From Flavobacterium luteum (lineage in GTDB: Bacteria > Bacteroidota > Bacteroidia > Flavobacteriales > Flavobacteriaceae), in the NCBI RefSeq assembly GCF_008806775.1, contig NZ_WAEM01000002.1, positions 372,001 through 436,000 of the forward strand: a stretch of 64,000 bases of DNA, read 5' to 3'. The notes below the pieces were generated by a model. It was not told where the DNA came from. It searched no databases and saw only the letters and a program-made list of their open reading frames with translations. Below are positions 51,902 to 62,179 of the stretch, piece after piece. The stretch's first letter is position 1. Each line of letters opens with the position of its first letter. A program made the position numbers and the translations under genes.

Positions 51902-53248
51902 ATGAAAAACAAATTAATACTAACTTTTTTCTTGATTGCAAGTATTCTGCAAGCTCAAGACAAACCACAAAACTATTCATTTAGTTTACAAGAAGCCATT
52001 AATCATGCTTTGGAACACAATTATTCTGTTATAAATGCCAATAGAGATATTGAATCTGCCAAAGAAAAAAAGTGGGAAACCACAGCAGCTGGATTACCCC
52101 AAATAAGTGGCAGTGTAGGATACTTAAAAAATTTCGACTTTACTTTACAAGGTGTTTCTGGAAACGCTTTTAATCCTGCAGGCAATCCTAATGACATTGC
52201 ACTTTTTGCTTTTGGAACCAAACAATCTGTGAACTCTGGATTAACGTTAACTCAATTAATTTTTGATGGTTCTTATATAGTTGCACTTCAAGCCTCAAAA
52301 ACCTATTTAAAATTTTATGAAAATGCCAAGCAAAAAACCAATCTGGAAATTAGAGAAATGATTGTTAACGCCTATGGCAATGTCCTTTTAGCTGAAGAAA
52401 GCATTATAATTCTTGAGAAAAACAAAGCAACTTTGTCTAAAACACTTGCGGATACTCAAGAAACCTATAAGAACGGATTAATTGAAGAAGAAAATGTTGA
52501 ACAACTTCAAATTACATTGTCATCGATTAATAGTAATTTAAGTAACACTAAAAGACTACTTGATATTGCCACTAAAATGCTAAAGTTTTCATTAGGAATA
52601 GATATTAATGCAGATTTAAAACTGAAAGACAAATTAGATAGTTTGACAGTTTCAAATTTAGATTTGGCATTTTCTCAAAGTGGTTTTGAAGTATCTAAAA
52701 ACATTAATTATCAAATGGCGACTAATTTTCAAGAACAACGTTCCTTAGAATTAAAATTGCAAAGAAGTAAAGCTTTACCGTCTTTAGGTGCTGCATTTAA
52801 TTTTGGGTACAATTCGTTTGGTAATGATTTCGTTTTTTTTGATAGCACTCAAAAATGGAACAAATTTTCTAATCTTGGAATAAGTTTAAACGTTCCTATT
52901 TTTAGTAGTTTTGGAAGAAAGGCTAAAACCGAACAAGCTAAAATTGCTTTCGAGCAAGCCAAAACACAACTTACCCAAACCGAACAACAATTAAAATTAG
53001 AATTTGAAAGAGCAAAAAGCGAATACGACTTCAGTATTGAGGAATATGCTAATTCAAAAAGCAATTTGAGTTTAGCCGAACGCATTGAGAAAAAACAACA
53101 AATCAAATTTACCGAAGGATTATCATCAAGTTTTGATTTCAGCGAAGCACAAAGACAATTGTATACAGCACAACAAAACTATCTCCAATCGATGGTGAAT
53201 ATCATTAACAAAAAAGCAGCCTTAGAAAAAATAATAAATAAAAACTAA
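51902..53248 (+). CDS. TolC-family outer-membrane efflux channel
   Basis: The product is 448 residues. A signal peptide (1-19, ending LQAQ) precedes two repeated helical/strand units typical of OEP/TolC: SFSLQEAINHALEHNYSVIN at the start of the first, and the second half with AFEQAKTQLTQTEQQLKLEF and FDFSEAQRQLYTAQQNYL. Trimers form the exit duct for tripartite pumps. It starts 8 bases after the TetR gene and is followed by the adaptor after 12 bases, so all three pump parts are encoded together. Confidence 0.93.
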   Translation: MKNKLILTFFLIASILQAQDKPQNYSFSLQEAINHALEHNYSVINANRDIESAKEKKWETTAAGLPQISGSVGYLKNFDFTLQGVSGNAFNPAGNPNDIALFAFGTKQSVNSGLTLTQLIFDGSYIVALQASKTYLKFYENAKQKTNLEIREMIVNAYGNVLLAEESIIILEKNKATLSKTLADTQETYKNGLIEEENVEQLQITLSSINSNLSNTKRLLDIATKMLKFSLGIDINADLKLKDKLDSLTVSNLDLAFSQSGFEVSKNINYQMATNFQEQRSLELKLQRSKALPSLGAAFNFGYNSFGNDFVFFDSTQKWNKFSNLGISLNVPIFSSFGRKAKTEQAKIAFEQAKTQLTQTEQQLKLEFERAKSEYDFSIEEYANSKSNLSLAERIEKKQQIKFTEGLSSSFDFSEAQRQLYTAQQNYLQSMVNIINKKAALEKIINKN

Positions 53249-53260
53249 TCAAAAATTGAC

Positions 53261-54400
53261 ATGAAAAAAATATTCCCCTTTATAGCAACTTTATTGTTTT
53301 TAATGTCTTGTACCAACTCGAACAAAACAGAAAACATAGACGATTTAATCAAAGCCAAAAATATAAAAGCATTAAACGAAAAGAAAGCTTTGTTACAAGC
53401 TGATATTGCCAAAATTGAAGAGGCGTTAGCCACACTTGATGTTAAAAAAGAAGAAGCTTTAGTTTCCATTGCAACTGTAAAAGACACTATTTTCAATCAT
53501 TATCTAGAAGTTCAGGGAAGTGTTGACACTAAAGAAAATATTATTGTACAACCTGAATTTAGCGGGACATTAACCTCCCTTACTGTAAAAGCGGGACAGA
53601 CGGTTTCTAAAGGACAAATCCTTGGAAGAGTTGATGATGCCGGGATGAGCCAACAATTAGCAAGTTTGGAAAATCAATATGCGTTAGCTAAAACTACTTA
53701 TGAAAGACAAAAAAATCTTTGGGATAAAAAAATTGGTTCTGAGATTCAATTTCTTCAGGCACAAACCCAAATGATAGGGGCGCAAAAAGGTGTGGCTCAA
53801 ATGAAATCACAATTAGCCAAAACTGTTATCCGTGCGCCATTCAGCGGGACTATAGATGAAGTTTTTGTTGAAAAAGGTCAAGTTGTTGCGCCAAGCATTC
53901 AAGGTTTGATGCGAATTGTGAATTTAGGAAGCATGTATGTTTCTACTTCAGTTCCTGAAACTTATATTGGCAAACTAAAAGTAGGCGATCAAGTGGATGT
54001 TTTCTTGTCTTCTTTAAACAAAACATATAAAGGAAAAGTGCGCCAAGTGGGGAATTTTATCAATCCGAACAACAGAAGTTTTGGTATTGAAGTTGGGCTT
54101 CCAAATCCGGATAATTTATTGCGTCCAAATCAAGTAGCTAAGCTAAAAATCGTTGATTACACTAACACAAAAGCCATCGTAGTTCCTACTAATGTAGTGC
54201 AAGAAGATGGAGAAGGCAACAAATTTATTTACATTGTTGAAGAAAGCAACGGTAAAACTGGAAAAGCCAAAAAAGTTATCGTAACCGTTGGAAAATCATC
54301 GGATAATGTAACTGAAATATTGAGTGGTTTATCTGCCGATGATGTTATTGTAACTGAAGGTGTAAACAACATTTCGGAAGGAATGAAGTTGAATTTCTAA
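53261..54400 (+). CDS. RND efflux periplasmic adaptor lipoprotein
   Basis: The product is 379 residues. The lipoprotein signal ends LFLMSCTNS, with lipid Cys17. A short coiled-coil stretch (about 27-65) follows, which is atypical this early and may be an extra helix. A biotinyl-lipoyl hairpin comes next (residues 95-200, GTLTSLTVKAGQTVSKGQIL and IRAPFSGTIDEVFVEKGQVV), and then beta-barrel and membrane-proximal domains. It links the TolC channel to the RND permease 24 bases downstream. Confidence 0.93.
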   Translation: MKKIFPFIATLLFLMSCTNSNKTENIDDLIKAKNIKALNEKKALLQADIAKIEEALATLDVKKEEALVSIATVKDTIFNHYLEVQGSVDTKENIIVQPEFSGTLTSLTVKAGQTVSKGQILGRVDDAGMSQQLASLENQYALAKTTYERQKNLWDKKIGSEIQFLQAQTQMIGAQKGVAQMKSQLAKTVIRAPFSGTIDEVFVEKGQVVAPSIQGLMRIVNLGSMYVSTSVPETYIGKLKVGDQVDVFLSSLNKTYKGKVRQVGNFINPNNRSFGIEVGLPNPDNLLRPNQVAKLKIVDYTNTKAIVVPTNVVQEDGEGNKFIYIVEESNGKTGKAKKVIVTVGKSSDNVTEILSGLSADDVIVTEGVNNISEGMKLNF

Positions 54401-54424
54401 TATCGGAAATCTAAAAAATAAAAA

Positions 54425-57400
54425 ATGAGTCATAAAAATAAAGAATTCAGCATATCAAGTTGGGCAATAGAAAATCGTGTCACGGTATATATTTTCACCT
54501 TGCTTATCGTAGTTACAGGTTTGATTGCCTATGTAACGATGCCACGTGAAGATTTCCCGGAAATCATTGAAAACAAAGTATATATTTCTTCTGTTTTCCC
54601 TGGAAATTCAGCAGAAGACGTAGAAAAATTAATTATCAAACCACTCGAAAAACAAATCAAAAACATCAGTGGTGTTGAAAAAGTAACAGCAAGTTCATTT
54701 CAGGATTACGGAATGATTATCGCCGAGTTCTCGGACAAAGTTTCTATAGAAGATGCCAAAACCAAAATCAAAGACAAAGTTGATATTGTAAAAGCAGATA
54801 CCGATTGGCCAAATCTGGATAACGGAAGTAAAGTTGAACCAAGTGTTTTTGAACTGAATATTTCGGAAGAAGTGCCTATTTTGAACATCAATCTGAAAGG
54901 AAATTATACTACGCAACAATTGAAAGATTATGGAAAGAAACTTCAGGACGATATTGAGGAAATTCCGGAAGTCAAAAAAGTGGACATTCTTGGTGTTGAT
55001 GATAAAGAAGTAGAAATTGCGGTTGATATTTTCAAAATGACTGCAGCCCAAGTTTCTTTTGATGACATTCAAAATGCGGTTAAGTATGAAAACATGACGC
55101 TTTCGGGCGGAAATTTAATATCTCAAGGTTCCAGAAATAACATCCGAATTGTGGGTGAAATCAAAGACCCGAAAGAACTAGAAAATATTGTCATAAAACA
55201 CAACGGCGGAACAGTATATTTAAAAGATGTTGCCGTAGTGTCTTTTAAAGAAAAAGAAAAAACTACCTATGCCCGTGAAAAAGGCAAGGAAGTAGTTATG
55301 CTTAATGTGAAAAAGCGTTCTGGTCAAAACATGATTTCTGCCATTGAGCAGGTAAAAGAAAAACTGACATTGGCGCATGAAAATTATTTGCCTAAAGATT
55401 TAAAAGTAGAGTTAACTAACGACCAATCTTCTCGTGTAGAACATCAGGTAGACGAATTGTCAAACCATATTATCTTCGGAATTGTTTTGGTAATGATTGT
55501 ATTGATGTTCACCATGGGATTGCGAAACTCATTGTTTGTTGGAGCGGCAATTCCGCTTTCCATGATGATTGCCTTTACCATTTTAGCTGCCTTTGGACTG
55601 ACTTTAAATACGATGGTGCTTTTCGGATTGGTAATGGGATTAGGTTTATTGGTTGACGACGGAATTGTGGTGGTCGACAACGTTTTTGCCAATATGAAAA
55701 AAGGCATGCCAAGAGTACAAGCTTCAAAAGTAGGTATTGGCGAAATTGCCTGGCCTGTAATTTCATCAACGGCAACAACACTGATGGCGTTCTTACCTTT
55801 TGCACTTTGGCCAGGAACTATGGGTAAATTCATGATTTATTTTCCAATAACACTTTCGGTAACCTTAACGGCATCTTTATTTGTTGCCATGGTAGTAAAT
55901 GCTGCTATGACTGGTGGTTCGATGGATATTGAAGATAGAAACGTTACAACAAAAACAGCCAAAAAATACACTTTAATTTTAGGAATAATTGGAATTCTGT
56001 TTGTCATCATCGGAAATGTAAATGACACAAAATTCGCCAGAGGAATTGGTCATTTTGCTTTAATTTCATTAGGATTAATGTGGTTATACAAATGGAAAAT
56101 GTACCAATGGACACAAGATTTTCAACACAGTTTCTTTCCAAGATTAGAAGAAAAATACAAACGCTTTTTAGCTAAAATTTTAACTGGCAGAAATGCTTGG
56201 TTTGCATTGGGAGGAATTATTGGAATGTTGTTTTTATCCATCTTTCTTTTGGGTCTTTTCCCAAGAAAAGTATTGTTTTTCCCTGAAAACATTCCAAGAC
56301 AAGTTATTACGTATATCGAATATCCACAAGGAACTGATATAGAAAAAACGAACAAAGCCACGTTATTCGTAGAGAAACAAGTGATTGATATCATGAAAAA
56401 ATATATCGATCCTAAAACGAATGAGAATTATTTGGCTGAAAGTATTGTTTCCCAAGTTGGTGTTGGTGCAGGAAATCCTAATGTAGATGCCGGTTCAGCC
56501 AATGAAACGCCATTTAAAGGAAAGGTAACCGTGAATTTCTCCGAATTCAAATTCAGAAGAGGTGTTAATACTTCTGACGTTTTGGATGAAATCAGGGCCA
56601 GAGTTAAAGGAATTGCCGGTGCTAAAGTAACTGTTGAAAAAGATGCCAATGGTCCGCCTGCCGGTTATCCAATCAGTGTTCAATTAACAGGTGCTGCCGG
56701 AACTGATTATGATGTAATGCTAAAAGAAGCAGACAAAATGATTGCTTTTATAGATGCGAAAAAGATTGCGGGAATTGAACGATTGAATGTTGATGTAAAT
56801 AAAGAAAGTCCAGAACTTGAAGTAAAAGTAGATAGAGTAAATGCTGGAAGTCTTGGCGTTTCTACAGGACAATTAGGTTTCAACTTGCGACGTTCAGTTT
56901 ATGGACAAGAAATTTCGACTTTCAAAGAAGGGGATGATGACTATAATATTGTGGTTCGTATGCAAGACGACCAACGCAAGAATGAAAATATCCTTTTTAA
57001 TCAGTCGTTGACTTTCAGAAATCAGACTAACGGTCAAATGATGCAAGTGCCTATTTCGGCAGTCTCTAGTACGGAGAAAACGAATACCTATAACCAAATC
57101 AAAAGGAAAAACTATAAGCGAATAATGACAATTTATTCGAATGTGTTGACAGGTTATAATGGTGACGAAATTACAAAGCAAATTGGCACGGAATTGAAAT
57201 CCTATGAGTTACCAAAAGGAATATCATATTCCTTCTCAGGAGTGCAGGAAGAACAAGGCAAAAACCAAAGTTTCCTGATGTATGCGCTGTTTTTAGCCAT
57301 GGCTGGAATTACGATTATTATTGTATTACAATTTAATTCGGTTTCCAAAACATTAGTGATTTTGTTTACCGTATTACTGAGTTTCAGTGGTGTCTTCTAT

Positions 57401-57886
57401 GGTTATGTAATTGCCAATATGGATTTTGTCATCCTGATGACCATGATGGGAATTATTTCCCTGGCGGGAATTGTGGTGAAGAACGGAATTGTATTGATGG
57501 ATTTCTTTGTGCTGCTTTTGGATAAAAAAGTTGCCGAAAAAGATGTTGAAAGTCATAATGACTTATCACTTGTAGAAATAAAAGAAGTCATCATTGAAAG
57601 TGGTAAAAACCGTTTACGCCCAGTGTTATTAACCGCATTGACTGCAGTTTTAGGATTAATTCCATTAGCCATAGGACTAAACTTTGACTTCTTCGGTTTA
57701 ATTACCGATTTGAATCCACACTTATATATGGGTGGTGATAATGTAATTTTCTGGTCGCCGCTAGCTTGGACAATTATTTTCGGATTAACTTATGCTACGG
57801 TCCTGACTTTAGTAATGGTTCCGGTAATGTTTTACTTAGTTAAAAGAACTAAATATTGGTTGAGAGATAGAAATAAAGTTGCTTAA
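54425..57886 (+). CDS. RND-family efflux permease (HAE-type)
   Basis: The product is 1153 residues with the RND layout: one helix, a large periplasmic loop, six helices, a second loop and more helices. The proton-relay Asp pair is D411-D412 in GLLVDDGIVVVDN. The N-terminal loop has MPREDFPEI and VFPGNSAEDVEKLI, as in AcrB-like pumps. It is longer than AcrB (about 1050) because of an extra hydrophobic insert around residues 515-560 and a loop near 1090. The substrate range is unknown. Tight operon with TetR, TolC and adaptor, closed by a strong terminator. Confidence 0.94.
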   Translation: MSHKNKEFSISSWAIENRVTVYIFTLLIVVTGLIAYVTMPREDFPEIIENKVYISSVFPGNSAEDVEKLIIKPLEKQIKNISGVEKVTASSFQDYGMIIAEFSDKVSIEDAKTKIKDKVDIVKADTDWPNLDNGSKVEPSVFELNISEEVPILNINLKGNYTTQQLKDYGKKLQDDIEEIPEVKKVDILGVDDKEVEIAVDIFKMTAAQVSFDDIQNAVKYENMTLSGGNLISQGSRNNIRIVGEIKDPKELENIVIKHNGGTVYLKDVAVVSFKEKEKTTYAREKGKEVVMLNVKKRSGQNMISAIEQVKEKLTLAHENYLPKDLKVELTNDQSSRVEHQVDELSNHIIFGIVLVMIVLMFTMGLRNSLFVGAAIPLSMMIAFTILAAFGLTLNTMVLFGLVMGLGLLVDDGIVVVDNVFANMKKGMPRVQASKVGIGEIAWPVISSTATTLMAFLPFALWPGTMGKFMIYFPITLSVTLTASLFVAMVVNAAMTGGSMDIEDRNVTTKTAKKYTLILGIIGILFVIIGNVNDTKFARGIGHFALISLGLMWLYKWKMYQWTQDFQHSFFPRLEEKYKRFLAKILTGRNAWFALGGIIGMLFLSIFLLGLFPRKVLFFPENIPRQVITYIEYPQGTDIEKTNKATLFVEKQVIDIMKKYIDPKTNENYLAESIVSQVGVGAGNPNVDAGSANETPFKGKVTVNFSEFKFRRGVNTSDVLDEIRARVKGIAGAKVTVEKDANGPPAGYPISVQLTGAAGTDYDVMLKEADKMIAFIDAKKIAGIERLNVDVNKESPELEVKVDRVNAGSLGVSTGQLGFNLRRSVYGQEISTFKEGDDDYNIVVRMQDDQRKNENILFNQSLTFRNQTNGQMMQVPISAVSSTEKTNTYNQIKRKNYKRIMTIYSNVLTGYNGDEITKQIGTELKSYELPKGISYSFSGVQEEQGKNQSFLMYALFLAMAGITIIIVLQFNSVSKTLVILFTVLLSFSGVFYGYVIANMDFVILMTMMGIISLAGIVVKNGIVLMDFFVLLLDKKVAEKDVESHNDLSLVEIKEVIIESGKNRLRPVLLTALTAVLGLIPLAIGLNFDFFGLITDLNPHLYMGGDNVIFWSPLAWTIIFGLTYATVLTLVMVPVMFYLVKRTKYWLRDRNKVA

Positions 57887-57908
57887 ATTAAAATAGAATA
57901 AAAAAATG

Positions 57909-57948
57909 AAACCGTCTCAAAATGTAATCTTGAGACGGTTTTTTTTAA
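57909..57948 (+). terminator. Terminator of the efflux operon
   Basis: AACCGTCTCAA and TTGAGACGGTT form an 11-bp stem with a short loop, followed by a run of T residues. Confidence 0.93.
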
Positions 57949-57969
57949 ATACTAAGAAAGCCAAGCTGT

Positions 57970-58122
57970 TTACAGAGCTGACCACTTATATATTTACCGC
58001 ACAAAAGGATTCGTTTGGAAAAGGATAATAATACCAATATTGGTAGTGGTTTCCGTGATGCTCTTCTTGATAAAACAACTTTAATACTGGGGTTAAAAGT
58101 TAGAAATAAAGTTGTGGTTTAA
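57970..58122 (+). other. Possible decayed coding remnant
   Basis: The 310-base gap after the efflux operon lacks a valid gene, but about 58018-58122 is open in one frame and ends LKVRNKVVV with a stop. That end resembles the C-terminus of the RND permease (LRDRNKVA), including a shared 14-base run tagaaataaagttg. It may be a scrambled fragment. The evidence is weak in such AT-rich DNA. Confidence 0.3.
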
Positions 58123-58147
58123 AATCATTTTATAAGTAGCCACAAAA

Positions 58148-58180
58148 AAACCCGAAATAAATAAACTATTTCGGGCTTTT
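58148..58180 (-). terminator. Terminator after the YwqK-like gene
   Basis: CCCGAAATA (58151-58159) pairs with TATTTCGGG (58167-58175). The A-run at 58143-58150 becomes a U-tract on the minus transcript. Confidence 0.88.
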
Positions 58181-58196
58181 AATATTATGTAGAGAA

Positions 58197-58541
58197 TTAA
58201 TTTACCGCTAATGACTCTTGTTTCCAATTCTTAACAAATGTAATTTGATTGTTAGAATAATCTACTTCACTTAAAATTACATCGTTCCAGAAAAACCAGC
58301 TTCCTGTCTTTTTTCCGTTTTTATATTCGCCAATTGATTTTTTATTTCCCTTTATGTCAAAAGCAACCCATTTGCCTTCTAATTTTCCATCTTTTAGAAA
58401 TCCTTGTTGCTGAACTTGACCGTTATCATAGAAGTAAGTAGCTTTTACTTGTTTTCCAACTATCTCTAATTTTGGTTGTTTTGCTTGTGCGAAAATCATA
58501 CTTGAAATCAACACTGCTCCGATAATCATATACTTTTTCAT
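58197..58541 (-). CDS. Secreted YwqK-like/MORN-type repeat protein
   Basis: The product is 114 residues from ATG 58541, which gives a signal peptide (1-19, ending IFAQ). A longer start at 58577 adds 12 residues before it. Two or three MORN-like units follow: NGQVQQQGFLKDGKLEGKWV and EYKNGKKTGSWFFW. The repeat is shared with YwqK-family proteins, sometimes labelled antitoxins; with no toxin gene next to it and an export signal, that role is unlikely here. It is a small envelope protein of unknown function. Confidence 0.82.
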   Translation of the reverse strand: MKKYMIIGAVLISSMIFAQAKQPKLEIVGKQVKATYFYDNGQVQQQGFLKDGKLEGKWVAFDIKGNKKSIGEYKNGKKTGSWFFWNDVILSEVDYSNNQITFVKNWKQESLAVN

Positions 58542-58720
58542 AGTGTAGGTTTTTAATTGTTCATAATAACATAACAAAAATAGTAATTATTTTACAATAT
58601 AAAAACTTTTACTTAACAATTTAATAACATTGGATAAAAACTTAACATTGGAATGCATGTAAAATAAATCAATCAGGTCTAATAATTTAAAAACTCAAAC
58701 CAAAAATTGATATTTAATAC

Positions 58721-58728
58721 TAAATTTG
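58721..58728 (+). promoter_or_regulatory. -7 element of the aspS promoter
   Basis: TAAATTTG matches TAnnTTTG, 29 bases upstream of the aspS ATG. The -33 element is not at a standard distance. Confidence 0.4.
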
Positions 58729-58757
58729 CCAGCAAATCAAAATAAAAATTTATAATA

Positions 58758-60506
58758 ATGTTTAGAAGTCATAATAACGGCGAACTTAACGCCTCGCACA
58801 TCAACACCACCGTTACACTTGCGGGTTGGGTGCAAAAATCGCGTGATAAAGGATTTATGAATTGGGTTGATTTAAGAGATCGTTATGGTATCACGCAATT
58901 GGTTTTTGATGAAGGTCGTACCCAAAAAGCGGTTTTCGAATTGGCTAAAACCCTTGGTCGTGAATTTGTGATTCAAGTAAAAGGTACTGTTATTGAGCGT
59001 GAAGCCAAAAACAAGAACATGATTACTGGCGATATAGAAATTTTAGTTTCTGAATTAACGATACTAAATGCTTCAATTACCCCTCCGTTCACTATAGAAG
59101 ACGAAACCGATGGCGGAGAAGATATTAGAATGAAATACAGATACTTAGACATTAGAAGAAATCCTGTAAAAAACAGTTTGCTTTTTCGTCATAAAGTAGC
59201 ACAAGCAGTTAGAAATTACCTTTCAAATCTAGATTTCTGCGAAGTTGAAACTCCCTATTTAATAAAGTCTACACCTGAAGGCGCAAGAGATTTTGTAGTG
59301 CCAAGCAGAATGAATGAAGGTCAGTTTTATGCTTTACCGCAATCTCCTCAAACCTTCAAACAATTGTTAATGGTAGGTGGCATGGACAAATATTTTCAAA
59401 TCGTAAAATGCTTCCGTGATGAAGATTTGCGTGCCGACAGACAACCTGAGTTTACACAAATCGATTGTGAAATGGCTTTTGTTGAGCAAGAAGATATTTT
59501 GAATGTATTTGAAGGCTTAACCAGACATTTATTGAAAGAAATAAAAGGCATAGAAGTAGAAAAATTCCCAAGAATGACCTACGACCACGCCATGAAAACC
59601 TACGGAAATGACAAACCAGATATCCGTTTCGGGATGGAATTTGGAGAATTAAACGCAGTGGCACAACATAAAGATTTTCCTATCTTCAATGCCGCAGAAT
59701 TGGTTGTCGGAATTGCTGCCCCTAATTGCTCAACATACACACGTAAAGAAATAGATGCTTTAATTGACTGGGTAAAACGTCCTCAAGTTGGAGCATCAGG
59801 TATGGTTTATGTAAAATGTGAAGCAGATGGAACATTCAAATCATCTGTAGATAAGTTTTACGATCAATCTGATTTGCAACAATGGGCTTCAATTACAGGC
59901 GCTAAAGCTGGCGATATGATTTTTGTGCTTTCTGGTCCGGCCGATAAAACCAGAACCCAACTTTCTGCACTTAGAATGGAATTAGCAACTCGTTTAGGAT
60001 TGCGAAATCCAGCAGAATTTGCTCCGTTATGGGTTGTAGATTTTCCTTTATTAGAATTGGATGAAGAATCAGAAAGATGGCACGCCATGCACCATCCGTT
60101 TACGTCACCAAAACCAGAAGACATGCACTTATTAGCAACCAATCCGGGAAAAGTTCGTGCTAATGCTTATGATATGGTTTTAAACGGGAATGAAATTGGC
60201 GGTGGTTCAATCAGAATTCACGATAAAGCTACGCAACAATTAATGTTCAAATATCTCGGTTTTACCGAAGAAGAAGCAAAAAATCAATTTGGTTTCTTAA
60301 TGGATGCTTTTCAGTATGGAGCTCCACCGCACGGGGGTTTGGCTTTCGGACTAGACCGATTAGTAGCTATTTTGGGCGGACAAGAAACCATTCGTGATTT
60401 TATAGCATTTCCAAAAAACAATTCAGGAAGAGACGTTATGATTGATGCGCCATCAGTTATAGATGAAAGTCAATTGAAGGAGTTGCATATTATGTTAAAA
60501 AATTAG
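58758..60506 (+). CDS. aspS: Aspartyl-tRNA synthetase (bacterial type)
   Basis: The product is 582 residues. The anticodon-binding OB domain (1-105) contains [15 protein letters not shown], and the class II core has motif 2-type [20 protein letters not shown] (about 215-234) and motif 3 [13 protein letters not shown] near the C-terminus. A GAD-type insertion (about 285-410) marks the bacterial form. Because many Bacteroidetes lack AsnRS, it could be non-discriminating, but that cannot be told from this protein alone. It is followed 4 bases later by a beta-barrel gene. Confidence 0.97.
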   Translation: MFRSHNNGELNASHINTTVTLAGWVQKSRDKGFMNWVDLRDRYGITQLVFDEGRTQKAVFELAKTLGREFVIQVKGTVIEREAKNKNMITGDIEILVSELTILNASITPPFTIEDETDGGEDIRMKYRYLDIRRNPVKNSLLFRHKVAQAVRNYLSNLDFCEVETPYLIKSTPEGARDFVVPSRMNEGQFYALPQSPQTFKQLLMVGGMDKYFQIVKCFRDEDLRADRQPEFTQIDCEMAFVEQEDILNVFEGLTRHLLKEIKGIEVEKFPRMTYDHAMKTYGNDKPDIRFGMEFGELNAVAQHKDFPIFNAAELVVGIAAPNCSTYTRKEIDALIDWVKRPQVGASGMVYVKCEADGTFKSSVDKFYDQSDLQQWASITGAKAGDMIFVLSGPADKTRTQLSALRMELATRLGLRNPAEFAPLWVVDFPLLELDEESERWHAMHHPFTSPKPEDMHLLATNPGKVRANAYDMVLNGNEIGGGSIRIHDKATQQLMFKYLGFTEEEAKNQFGFLMDAFQYGAPPHGGLAFGLDRLVAILGGQETIRDFIAFPKNNSGRDVMIDAPSVIDESQLKELHIMLKN

Positions 60507-60510
60507 ACTA

Positions 60511-61158
60511 ATGAGAAAAGTAATTTTTATATTCTGTCTTTCTTACTCGCTCTTTTCAATTGCTCAAGATAAAATAAAGTTTGGAATTAATACTGGTGTA
60601 ACGTATTCTAATATTCGAGGTAACGAAATAGCAGATAAAAACAAATATGATTTTGATTTTTTGCTAGGAACATCATTTGAACTACCCATAAACAATAAAA
60701 TGTCATTTTTTACAGGATTAAATTACGAGCGCAAAAGCTTCAAGAGAAAAATTTTATTTGAAGAAAATCTTATAGAATTTGATCCTTTCGACCCAGCGTT
60801 TAGTCAGGATGCTGGTTTTACGGCTAAAGCAACTTTAAGCTATTTAAGTATCCCTTTGAACATTAAATATTACTTAGGAAGAAAGAACTCTTTCTTTTTA
60901 AATGGCGGACTAAATACTGCCATCTTTTTAAATCTTAATTCAAATATCGGGAATGAAAAAAACGGTATAAAGACTTTTGATTTTGGCTTTAATTTAGGTT
61001 TTGGTAAGAAGATTAAATTAAACGAAAAGACTAATTTAAACATAGAAATTAAAGACAGCTATGGACTAGTAAATATAAGTTCGATACCTGTATACAATAA
61101 TGGAACGGTTAAAACCAATTCTGTGAATTTAATTTTAAATTGGGAATTCAAGATTTAA
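60511..61158 (+). CDS. Outer-membrane beta-barrel protein (PorT/opacity-like)
   Basis: The product is 215 residues with a signal peptide (1-19, ending SIAQ). Alternating strands (KFGINTGVTYSNI, FFTGLNYERKSF, LSIPLNIKYYLGRKNSFFLN, GFNLGFGKKIKL) and a C-terminal LNWEFKI give the usual pattern of the Bacteroidetes outer-membrane beta-barrel (PF13568) family. It starts 4 bases after aspS, probably by chance of gene order, with read-through from aspS likely. Confidence 0.83.
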   Translation: MRKVIFIFCLSYSLFSIAQDKIKFGINTGVTYSNIRGNEIADKNKYDFDFLLGTSFELPINNKMSFFTGLNYERKSFKRKILFEENLIEFDPFDPAFSQDAGFTAKATLSYLSIPLNIKYYLGRKNSFFLNGGLNTAIFLNLNSNIGNEKNGIKTFDFGFNLGFGKKIKLNEKTNLNIEIKDSYGLVNISSIPVYNNGTVKTNSVNLILNWEFKI

Positions 61159-61257
61159 AAATAGGTTTCTTAAATATTTAGTCATGCCGAAAATGCTGAC
61201 TATCAATAATTTTTACAAAAAATTAACACATTTTAGCTTTCGTATTATTTTAAAGAT

Positions 61258-61265
61258 TACATTTG
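61258..61265 (+). promoter_or_regulatory. -7 element of the cold-shock gene
   Basis: TACATTTG matches TAnnTTTG and lies 30 bases upstream of the ATG at 61296. It overlaps an alternative in-frame start at 61263, which supports the downstream start. Confidence 0.55.
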
Positions 61266-61295
61266 TGGCATTATAAATTATTTATTACTATTACA

Positions 61296-61496
61296 ATGCG
61301 TACAGGTACAGTTAAATTTTTCAATGAATCTAAAGGTTACGGATTCATTACAGACGAAGAAACAGGAAAAGACATTTTTGTTCATGCTTCAGGAATCAAC
61401 GCGGAAGAACTTCGTGAAGGTGACAGAGTGAGCTATGAAGAAGAAGAAGGTAGAAAAGGGAAAGTTGCTGCGAAAGTAGCAGTTCTTGAAGACTAA
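61296..61496 (+). CDS. Cold-shock domain protein
   Basis: The product is 66 residues from ATG 61296. A single cold-shock domain carries RNP1 KGYGFI (residues 13-18) and RNP2 DIFVHAS (26-32). It binds single-stranded RNA and DNA and melts mRNA structure. The acidic stretch YEEEEGRKGK before the last strand is usual for flavobacterial CspA-like proteins. It is monocistronic, with a terminator right after. Confidence 0.95.
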   Translation: MRTGTVKFFNESKGYGFITDEETGKDIFVHASGINAEELREGDRVSYEEEEGRKGKVAAKVAVLED

Positions 61497-61529
61497 AATA
61501 TATAGATTATTTTTGTTACCCAAAATTTT

Positions 61530-61563
61530 TAAACGTTTCGATTTACTTCGAAACGTTTTTTTT
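61530..61563 (+). terminator. Terminator after the cold-shock gene
   Basis: AAACGTTTCGA and TCGAAACGTTT form a stem around a 6-base loop and are followed by a run of T residues. Confidence 0.9.
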
Positions 61564-61711
61564 TTGATAAATAAATGAAACTATTTTTTTTCAATGACTA
61601 TGATACTGAACAAAGGTTAAAAAGTTCTTAAACCAAACTTAATTTGTTATTTATAATTAATAAAAATTGTAAATTTACAGCTCAACTGATAAAAGGATTT
61701 TTTAATTTTCA

Positions 61712-61741
61712 TTGTTAATTAATTATTGACTGTTATCTTTG
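61712..61741 (+). promoter_or_regulatory. Bacteroidetes sigma-A promoter of the nuo operon
   Basis: TTG at 61712-61714, 19 bases, and TATCTTTG at 61734-61741 match the consensus exactly, 33 bases upstream of nuoA. Confidence 0.82.
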
Positions 61742-61774
61742 TGGCAAAAATAAAATTGAATTAAATATTTCATT

Positions 61775-62140
61775 ATGCAATCGACTCAATTAGATTATTT
61801 TCCGATATTAATACAGTTTCTTTTAGCAGTAGGTTTTGTTGTCGGTATGATTATCATCTCAGGAAAATTAGGTCCAAAAAGAAATTCAACAACTAAAGAT
61901 AAAAATTTTGAGTGCGGCATAGAATCCATAGGAAACGCACGTATTCCTTTTTCAGTAAAATATTTTCTAGTTGCAATTTTGTTTGTTCTATTCGATGTAG
62001 AGGTTATTTTTCTTTATCCTTGGGCAATCAATTTTAAAGAATTAGGAATGGAAGGAATGGTTAAAATGGTTTTATTTATGGCTTTGCTTTTAGTTGGTTT
62101 TTTCTATATCATCAAAAAGAAAGCATTAGAGTGGGAGTAA
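61775..62140 (+). CDS. nuoA: NADH-quinone oxidoreductase subunit A
   Basis: The product is 121 residues with three membrane helices. Family motifs are ECGIESIGNARIPFSVKYFL (about residues 49-68) and LFDVEVIFLYPWA (about 73-85). Subunit A is part of the membrane arm near the quinone site of Complex I. It is the first gene of the nuo operon. Confidence 0.96.
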   Translation: MQSTQLDYFPILIQFLLAVGFVVGMIIISGKLGPKRNSTTKDKNFECGIESIGNARIPFSVKYFLVAILFVLFDVEVIFLYPWAINFKELGMEGMVKMVLFMALLLVGFFYIIKKKALEWE

Positions 62141-62179
62141 AAAAATATGATTTAATAGAAATGGTTTGGTTTTAGGATT

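Noticed and set aside
54695..57556. Long reverse-strand open frames inside the RND permease gene
   Set aside because: They are antisense shadows with unlikely compositions and no recognisable protein features.
58197..58541. Antitoxin of a toxin-antitoxin pair (YwqK label)
   Set aside because: It has an export signal and no toxin gene beside it; the MORN-like repeats alone do not imply an antitoxin.
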